Of a stretch of 64,000 nucleotides of DNA, positions 56,211 through 64,000 are shown one piece after another. How positions within the stretch are numbered: position 1 is the first letter of the stretch; the number at the start of each line of letters is the position of its first letter. The notes beneath the pieces are model-generated. The model was not told the DNA's origin, ran no database searches, and saw only the letters and a list, made by a program, of their open reading frames with translations. This DNA comes from Valencia hispanica (taxonomy: Eukaryota; Chordata; Actinopteri; Cyprinodontiformes; Valenciidae), in NCBI GenBank assembly GCA_963556495.2, contig OY747704.1, forward strand, positions 11,375,501 through 11,439,500, written 5' to 3'. The translations under genes and the position numbers were made by a program.

Positions 56211-56705
56211 GGGGTTTCATTTATAAAACATTGCGTTAATCACTTACTAAAACCGTACTTAAAGAGCAACTCACCACCAAATCAACTTAAATAAATTGTA
56301 TAAATGATAAATTGGTCTGCATGGTTCTGGAGGGTCGGTAGATCTAACACCAGGCCCACTTCAGCACTTAATAGGACTGCTTTAGGGGATCTAAACTGGC
56401 TGATCAGCCAGTCATCATCCTGGGTCAGGAGGTCTCTAAAAACTCCCCCCATCCAGATGCTGCCAGTGGCGTTATCTTCAATGAGCGCCAGCATTGTGAA
56501 GCATTATGCAGGAATGTCACTGCAGTTTTTATATTTCTACTCATCACAATTAATGCATTAATGCGTGTAATTGCTATGTAATCTCAAGACGTATATATGA
56601 ACATGGTGTGATATAATTCTTAAATGCAACATATTTTCATTCAGATTGTACTTACAATTTTCAGACCCTGTTTTGAGCGTAAGCAAGCTTTATAAATGAG
56701 ACCCC
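56211..56705 (-). mobile_element. PIF/Harbinger-like element relic
   Basis: The left end GGGGTTTCATTTATAAAACA and inverted right end GGGGTCTCATTTATAAAGCT match at 17 of 20. The minus-strand ORF 56494-56282 reads GGVFRDLLTQDDDWLISQFR, resembling the N-terminal part of fish Harbinger transposases. The nuclease domain is absent. Confidence 0.6.
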
Positions 56706-56779
56706 TGGTCGGGTTTCTTGGAACGTCAGCGCACTTGTGGGGAATAAGTGTGTCAGATTGATACCAACTAGGTACAGCT

Positions 56780-57190
56780 GTACTCATCTCGTCAAACAGC
56801 TTGTGGTCTGGAACCAACTTTGATGGAGGGATGAACTGTCTCTTACTCCAAAGATACCTAGGGAGAGAGGTGTTGGCTGGATGTGGAAATACTCAGAAAC
56901 CCATGTCTGAGTACTTTAACGTTGGAGTACTTGTCTGTGAATCAAAGCGTGGCCATTTAGCAGCTTTCAGTTCCAACAGGGGAGGTTCTGATTGTTGTTC
57001 GTGCTTATGTACTAAACAGTAGCTCAGATTATATGGCCAGACTCTGGATCGTGTATCTGGAAATGCCCTTGAGTTTCTTGGTGACTTAAATGCCCATATG
57101 GGCAACAATAGTGACCTGGAGGTTGAGTCAGATTGGGTTGTTTTCTGGCATCTTGATGTGCTGGACCTTAAAATCATTCTTTGTTGAATC
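56780..57190 (+). mobile_element. LINE endonuclease relic (RTE-like)
   Basis: The plus strand has scattered frames reading FLGDLNAHMGNNSDL-like sequence (57072-57120), the FxGDFNAH catalytic block of LINE AP endonucleases. Several stops and shifts; inactive. Confidence 0.55.
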
Positions 57191-58060
57191 ACTGAATCAT
57201 TTCTAAACTTTCTCTACACTTAAGACAGGTATTAGAACCCAAATTATGAATTAAACTTTCAGAGATACAGACATTAATGGTAATCCTGATTAAGTTTATT
57301 TCAGCTAATTAACTAACCATTTCTTCCCACTTCCCCTTAGTAGTTCTATTCCATGTTTGTTTGTTTATGTCTTGTTTTCTTATTTAATTAGTCATTGAAA
57401 TACTATAGCATGATTACTAACCAGTCACTGTTATTATTAATGCTTTAAGTTACTGAATCCAGTGTTATCATTAAATTCTAGCACAAGTGTTAATGCTGTG
57501 ATTCTGAGAATACGTATATTTTAGTAATATATCCATGCAATTGTTGCCTTTCTAATGCATTTTGGTCCCAACAACTGCAGCTTACTGAATAGTTTTTAGA
57601 CCATTCTCCTCTGTGAAATGCTCTTCAATGAGGTTCGTTTATCAGATTAAAAGTATCCTTTGAAAATAACAACCTTTAAGCAAGTATTAAACATACTTTT
57701 CATTAACTTTACATTTTTGTAAAAAAAGCTGTTTTTATTGCTTCATCTGATGTAATATTACAGTATTAATATTTTATTCTTAAATGTTTTATTTTCAATT
57801 GCTTTATCATAACTAATCTATATAATATGTTTCACTTAGTGAATTGAGCTACTGAAATAAATTATATTGAAATATTAAATTTTTTGTATACGATTAGTTA
57901 ACTTTGTTAACTAGAGTGCATAACTTGATTAGTTCAATAAGCAAATGGTTGTTGTCATAGCATGCTCTCTCCTAAGGCTGTTTATTAGGTGTCACCGTGC
58001 CTAAGCTATTTAAATAAACTGAAATAGGGATGTACTTTGTTCGTCAAGCTGCATATGTTA
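57191..58060. other. no gene seen
   Basis: Very AT-rich. 57830-57870 weakly resembles the repeat at 29746-30335. Confidence 0.4.
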
Positions 58061-58429
58061 GTATGATTAGTGGAAGCTGTGCCATTTAGTGACAGCAGGA
58101 GAGATTTTGAGAGGTGGGGGGTGGGGGTAAGGGTACATGGCGACAAAGATGAGAGCCCGAGAGCTTACAGTATGCAATCACTGTTCTGCTGCATTACTCT
58201 ACAATGCAACTTCTTTCTGTTCCTCCTCACCCTCCCTCATTCCTCTCTGTGAGCAGTAATCTCCGCTCACTCTCACTGCCTCACACTGATCTAAACTGCC
58301 ACAGTGAATCTCTCTCTTCCATCAGCTTTACTTTTACATCAGCTTTTTACCCAGTGAGGATGACATCCCCAAATTTGATGAACCTGCGAAGCTCTCATTC
58401 CAGCAGGAGGCTTCCGAGGGAGACCCCAC

Positions 58430-58508
58430 ATGAACGGGCTTATGGGACGAGGAGTAGCTGTGTCTAAGGAGCTTCATAGAAAACCTGTCAGCCCTAGAAG
58501 GCACTGGG
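58430..58508 (+). CDS. possible first coding exon of an unknown gene
   Basis: An ATG at 58430 opens 26 codons (MNGLMGRGVAVSKELHRKPV...) with no stop up to a strong donor, GGG|GTAAGT, at 58508/58509. The upstream 58060-58429 is pyrimidine-rich and could be 5' UTR; it contains an overlapping upstream ORF at 58363. I do not recognise the peptide, and no downstream exon is identified within the window. Could be chance. Confidence 0.3.
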
Positions 58509-58509
58509 G

Positions 58510-59574
58510 TAAGTGCAATACTGTTTTACTTACCGTCCAGATCAGACGCAAGCAAGGTTGGGGTGAATGAACCTAGGATATACATGACTTACAGCCTCTC
58601 CAGGGTTTCCTGCCACAACATGTTGGGACTATTATTTTATGGAGAAGAGTTGTGAATTTGTATAGTGACAAGGTACAGTAAGTCAGGTAGCATCGAGCCT
58701 ATGCAGCAGCTGAATCTCATTGATGCCGGGCTTAGCACTAGTCTTGGTCACGACACTGAAATGCTGTGTCTCTGTGTACCCATCTCTCCTCACTGCTGTG
58801 CTCTCTGGATCACACACGCATACAGACGGATATCACTCCCTCAAGTTATGCTCTATTTTTTTGTAGGTAGGTACTCATAATGTCTGTTATGAGCTTTTAT
58901 TTCTCTGCAGCATTATGATTAATGCATGCCAGACGGAAGAAGTTCTATGACAAAGTTTACATTACCTGAATGTGTGCCAAGCAAGGACGTTTCAGATTAT
59001 CTCACCCCTGTTGGTTTGGGGCTTAAGAAGTTGAGGTTCACCGAGTCTGACAACAGGAAGAAGAGTAAAATAACAAAGTCAATAAAGAGAAAAGCATAAC
59101 AAGATAAAGACTGTGGCTGGAGAAAAGTATCGCTATGGAAACAGCAGGCAAGGGAAGAGGAGAGGTGAAGGAAGCTTGCTGGGTTTTTTTTCCTGGCATC
59201 TGTTCAGCTGGAACAGGAATTACATTTCTGACAGGACTTTTTCACGCAGAGCCAACCGAATGTTTATTCAAAAGAGATGGAAAAATTATGTGGAATTGAC
59301 ATTGTAAAAAGAAATATGCCAATGATTTGTTTATGTTATTCTGGCTAAGAGGATGCTATCTAGAAATAATTAACATAACAGATTTGTAGCATTTTGATAA
59401 ACCAGTTGTATTTACATCAAGATCTACTCATTCACATTTGTTCATCTTTAATCTGGTTGACTTGTGGCAGCAAACAACATTAAAAATAAGCAATAATTGG
59501 AGAAGGAAATCCACCTGTGTACAGTCTGAAAGCAAACCTGACTCTTTACAGAACTGATCTGTTACTGTGTGAGC

Positions 59575-59577
<3 letters not shown>
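58510..59577. other. no feature seen
   Basis: Would be intron if the exon at 58430 is real. No recognisable repeat. Confidence 0.45.

Positions 59578-59578
<1 letters not shown>

Positions 59579-59636
<58 letters not shown>
59579..59636. repeat. (GA)n microsatellite
   Basis: About 29 GA units. Confidence 0.98.
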
Positions 59637-59639
<3 letters not shown>

Positions 59640-59810
59640 CCACTGCTGCATATCCGCAAGTGTCATTCTCCCAATACGCTTCTTCAGAAGCCCACACTGA
59701 TCCTCTTTGTCATCAGGGTTTGTGATATAATGATAGGCTGGATTTCTGAAGTGCTTTTCTAGGCTCTCTGCATACTTTTGCAGATTGTGATGTTCACTCA
59801 ACTCAGTCAC
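59637..59810 (-). other. unrecognised ORF ending in the GA repeat
   Basis: The minus strand reads MTELSEHHNLQKYAESLEKH and then AYHYITNPDDKEDQ, KKRIGRMTLADMQQW before running into Ser/Leu codons from the GA tract. The composition looks protein-like, but I cannot assign it and see no clear splice sites. Confidence 0.25.
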
Positions 59811-61989
59811 GTTAAAAATAAATAATACTTCAGTGTCAAAATATTCAAGTGGCAGTCTGCAGCACTGCTAGGCTCAGTGGAACGGCAAAGTGTTTGCACT
59901 CTACCTTGTTATGCAGGACGCTGACTGTAAAAGAGCACAGTGATGGAAGGATCAGGGAGGTTAAAAGTCAATTAGCAATCAGAAGGTTACACAAAGTTGA
60001 AAAGTAGAAAACAAATATGTGTTACATAAGGCAAACCATATTCTTTTTGATACATACATCTTAGCAAAAGTGTAAAGTCAAAACTTAGAAAATTCAGCAG
60101 TGGTTTTTAAGTCTGTATTGCTCAGGATTTGAAATCTTCTTTCCTGTTATTCTCTTTATGGAGCAACTCAAGTGTAACAGGCTGATATTAGTGTCTTAAT
60201 TAGTCAGGCTATCTGCTCCCGTTGTCAACTTGAAGTCGGCTGTTTAGGAGGCAATGTGCTCATATTTTGCAAAATGTGGCTTTAAAGCAGCATTACCTAA
60301 ATACAAGGGTTGGTGGCCTGCAGTCAGCCCACAGTTTACAGGGACTTTGCTGCTGTTTAGCTCCCCTTGCTGGCCCACGGAGCCCCAAGATTAACTTAGA
60401 TTCAAACAGGACAAGTCGCACCATGATAGACCTTGAAAATTAGTGCAACAGACTAATCAGTTAAAAATAATTTGACATTTTCCACTGTTTCCACTGTACA
60501 TTGTAAGAGATTGTTAATAGATCAGCAAGTAATAGCCATTTCCATTGTGGCTTGTGAATGCATCGTTAAACCTGGCCCTTGACCATCTACTTGCATACTG
60601 ACTGCTGAAGAGAAAATAAGTATGTGTTCGGTGTAATAACTCTCTGTTTATAGACCATGATCTCTTTCTAAAACATTCAGGGGCACAATCTAGATTTTTC
60701 TATCTGAACGCCCTTACCGCCTCGTAAAATTTTTCTGACAAGAATGGGTAAATGGAGTGTAACTGATCAAATAATTAGCAGTGTCTAGCACCGCTCAGCC
60801 TATTTATAGTCTTTAACTATAAAACAAGCTGTGTTAATATAGAATTTAGCGACATTGAAGCAGGATAGAGTCCATGGTCTAAAAGGAAGTTCAGGGCTGT
60901 AGGAGGATTTAACTGGAAGCTGGTCCCCAAATAAAATCCAGCTTTGAGCCATATACAGCTCTGGACCAGCTGTGGGTGCTGCTTTTCTTTCATTTTCATT
61001 GACGCAATAGCTTGTGTGCTGTTGTTTTTTTCTTTGGTGAGCTGAAGTTTTTCTAAACAACAGAATTTGTATTTTGTAAGACAGCGTGATCAGATTTAAT
61101 CAGTGGTTAGCAAAAGGTGGGGAAGGGGCAGACCTTGGATTGCTCTATACTCCTTATAATTCTGGTGCTTTTTCTGGCACCTCAATAAAAGGATCTTAAA
61201 CCACGGGAAAGTATGGCAGAAATGTATTGCTGTTTTAAAACCTTCCCATTTTAAAACCCTGGTATACCCTGATACCAGTAACCAGCCCGTGCCTAGTCAC
61301 AGTCATGTATTAAACTGCATTATGCTAATGGTAAATGTAACTGTATGCGTTAATTAGTAGCTGCTTTGAAGACACAACTGCCAATACCATTCTCTAATTG
61401 TCTGTGGATGGATTTCTCCGAGCTAGTCTCTGGTGTTCAGACTTCATATGAATTAGACTGAACAAACCTTTCTGAAGCTTGAATCTAAAGATGGCTGTTG
61501 TTCTGTGTTAGACCTGGTTTTGTTGGTAGCTGAGGCCTGAGGACACCGGGTTTAGTAATTTGTTTTCTTGACTGTAAGCAAGAAATGCAACAGCTTATGC
61601 AGAGAGGAGGGTCAGAACTACATGAAAGCTTGACTTTAGAGAGGAATCTGTGCCACTACAGCGTTTCAACAAGTCTGTGATTCACTCCAGCCCACAGCCC
61701 ATACAGTAGGCCCATATTGGCCCTGGTCATCCAGACTGAATGTAGACCAGCACAATGACTAGGATGCAACCTCTCTCCACTCCTCCTCCTCTTCAAGAAT
61801 TCTGACTCACAGCCCAGCAAATTTTAATCAACCCACGGAAAAAAAAAAAAAAAACTCCTCGACTGAGATGGAACCCATAGTTCCTCTAGAAATGTGACTG
61901 TTCTGTTGTCAGTGCACTCTAATGAAAAACCGAATAGAATCTTTTAAATAGATTGCCGTATTGAGCTAACTCGATCATTTTCTGGATGC
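59811..61989. other. no gene seen
   Basis: Looks single-copy; a poly-A run at 61839-61853. No recognisable exon. Confidence 0.45.
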
Positions 61990-64000
61990 CCTTTACATTA
62001 AAAGAGTCGAAGGATTTTCAGTTATTATTGATGATAAACCTTCAACTTGTATGTTGGACCCAATTCCAACCAAATTATTTAAAGAAGTGTTCCATTTGGT
62101 TCCTGGCCCCATTTTGGATATGATGAATCTATCCTTTGTAAACAGATACGTACCACAGGAATTTAAAATAGCCGTGATTAAACCTTTACTCAAGAAACCT
62201 TCCCTTGATCAAGATGACTTAGTGAATTACAGACCTATATCTAACCTTCCTTTCTTATCCAAAGTCCTTGAGAAAATTGTTGCTAATCAAGTCTGTGAGC
62301 ATCTAAACAGGAACGAGCTGTTTGAAGAGTTTCAGTCAGGTTTTAGAGCTCATCATAGCACTGAAACAGCACTGGTGAAGGTTCCTAATGATATTCTCAT
62401 GGCCTCAGATAATGGACTGGTGTCTGTTCTGGTTTTGTTAGATCTCAGTGCTGCTTTTGACACAGTCGATCATAATATTCTCTTAGAAAGGCTTGAACAT
62501 GTTGCAGGGATCAAAGGAACAGCACTAGGCTGGTTTATTTTTTTTATTTTATTTTATTTTATTTTTTTATTTTTTTATTTATTTTTTAAACGTGTCCTGT
62601 TTGGCAGTGTGGAGCTCAGAATTGGTGTCTGAGTATCAAGTAGAACCCCAACAGATTTACTTTCACAAGCGGAGCAGTACAGCTTTAGCTATAGTACTCC
62701 ACTTGATTTATGTGTGAAAAATCTTTATTATGAATTGTTGGATTTTTTTTTTCCTGATGTTATGGACACGGAGACGGAAAATTAAGGAGAAGAAAGAAGG
62801 AAGATGAAGAAGAGAGGTAGGAAACAAAATGTCATGAGAGAGGGTGAGTTTAAAATACAAGAGAGGAAGGGGAACAAAGAAAACACAGGAAGACATTGAA
62901 GTCTGCCTCCATACCCACAGGACGGCAGAGAGAGGGGGAAAAACAAAACACGAAAAAGGAACATCGACAAAACCAACCAAACATCGTGAACTAAGAACTA
63001 AACAACCACATCACACAAAAATAGATATAAAAATACAACAACAATGTCACAGAAAAACTCATGGTACCGATTAATCAAGCTCTAGTAATGATAACCTCAG
63101 CCCAAGAATATATCCTTAAACACCAGAGACCCCACATCTATGTGTGTGTGTTAGCATGCTGGTGCATATAAGGTTTCTCCATAAGAGTGTTCGATAGTTG
63201 GTGTGAGCAGACATCAATCCGTCTCCCAGGAATCGATGCAGACATGAAGGAGATTGGAGCAAAGACGTCCAAAGGACCGCCAGAGCGGGGGGGCAGCAGT
63301 GACGAGGCCCCGCCGGCAACTGGCCGCGCCGCGCCGGGCCGGTCAACGGACCGGGGAAGCCGGGGCCCAGGGGCACCCCACCCCCCAGCAGGGACCCGAC
63401 AAGGGACCGGCCGACGAGGGGCCCCCGGCACTGCAGGGGCCGCGGCCGGCTGCCGGCCGCCACGCGACGCCTCCTCCCTAGGCCAATCCCCACCGCCAAC
63501 ATCCCAGCGCCCCACCAATAGCCTCAGGGGACGGACAGCATCCCCAGGCCGGGCTCAGCCAGTAGCTGGACGCCAAGTTGTACCAGCACTAGGCTGCTTT
63601 AAATCATATTTGTCTGATAGATTCCAGTTTGTTTATCTAAATGATAAATCTTCTTCACTCTCAAGGGTTACTTGTGGAGTTCCACAGGGTTCTGTGCTTG
63701 GACCAATTCTGTTCATCATATATATGCTCCCAATTGGTAGAATCATTAGACAGCATGGGATAAATTTCCACAGCTATGCAGATGATACACAACTATATTT
63801 ATCCATAAATCCTGATGAACCCAGTCAGTTAGGTAGATTACAGGCATGTCTGGAAGACATAAAAACATGGATGACTCTAAACTTTTTGCTTTTAAAGTCT
63901 GACTAAACAGAAGTTGCTGTCTTTGGACCAGAAGTTCTTAAACAGAAACTGATTAGTCAATCACTTCATCTGGATGGCATTAAATTGGCCCCCAGTAATA
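61990..64000 (+). mobile_element. L2-like LINE ORF2, split and running off the window end
   Basis: 62000-62534 encodes the reverse transcriptase fingers and palm: [33 protein letters not shown] and [11 protein letters not shown] (motif A). After the insert the frame resumes at 63597 with SYLSDRFQFVYLNDKSSSL, GVPQGSVLGPILF (motif B) and YADDTQLYLS (motif C), then a TAA at 63904-63906 where the related copy at 48517-47696 has Lys (AAA). It is the same family as that copy. Confidence 0.88.
62535..63583 (-). mobile_element. GC-rich poly(A)-tailed retroelement, copy 2
   Basis: 1049 bp flanked by a perfect 13-bp duplication CAGCACTAGGCTG (62522-62534 and 63584-63596). On the minus strand it ends in an (AAAAT)n-type tail (62535-62592). 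63270-63560 is extremely GC- and CpG-rich. The 3' part matches copy 1 (25475-25805). It looks 5'-truncated relative to copy 1. No reverse transcriptase seen, so it is non-autonomous or a fragment of a larger LINE. Confidence 0.75.

Noticed and set aside
63187..63906. 239-residue plus-strand ORF
   Set aside because: A chance join of GC-rich element sequence (minus-strand element read backwards) and the resumed LINE frame; not a real fusion protein.

Overview
The window is vertebrate nuclear DNA, almost certainly from a teleost fish and probably a percomorph; that placement rests on repeat types recognised by eye. The signs are split, spliced exons with GT/AG borders, long introns, long dinucleotide microsatellites, and a typical fish repeat mixture: Tc1/mariner relics, L2-like and jockey/Rex1-like LINEs, a Rex3 (RTE) LINE with its GATG-type tail, PIF/Harbinger, hAT-like and TTAA-target MITEs, and tRNA-like SINEs. 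Nothing bacterial, CRISPR-like or viral was seen.

One complete protein gene fills 8800-39014 on the minus strand. It is bicdl1 (BICD family like cargo adaptor 1, formerly ccdc64; BICDR-1). Ten coding exons join in frame with GT/AG borders into an open frame of 1836 nt including the stop (611 residues). They run from a GC-rich first exon with the start codon at 39014 to the stop at 8800. The gene has the dynein light intermediate chain binding AAxxG motif, long coiled coils, a Spindly-like motif and the conserved C-terminal cargo (Rab6) segment. Intron 2 is about 17 kb.

Layout: 1-2740, a LINE with reverse transcriptase and a Tc1 fossil; 2741-8799, mostly unremarkable AT-rich DNA with the likely 3' UTR at its right end; 8800-39014, bicdl1, with introns full of nested transposons; 39015-39650, promoter and 5' region; 40227-43899, a terminal-inverted-repeat DNA transposon I cannot classify, split by a Rex3 copy; 44000-51400, Tc1, TTAA-MITE and head-to-head L2-like LINEs; 51400-61990, mostly single-copy-looking DNA with scattered repeats and one possible first coding exon at 58430-58508 (plus strand); 61990-64000, an L2-like LINE split by a GC-rich retroelement with a perfect 13-bp target duplication.

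The most interesting material is in the mobile DNA: the unclassified transposon with repeated CGGTAGTGAC motifs, a GC-rich poly(A)-tailed element present twice (25436-26630 and 62535-63583), a four-deep nest of DNA transposons in bicdl1 intron 4, and a near-perfect 55-bp palindrome at 35686-35740. All LINE and transposon assignments are by eye; family names finer than superfamily are tentative.
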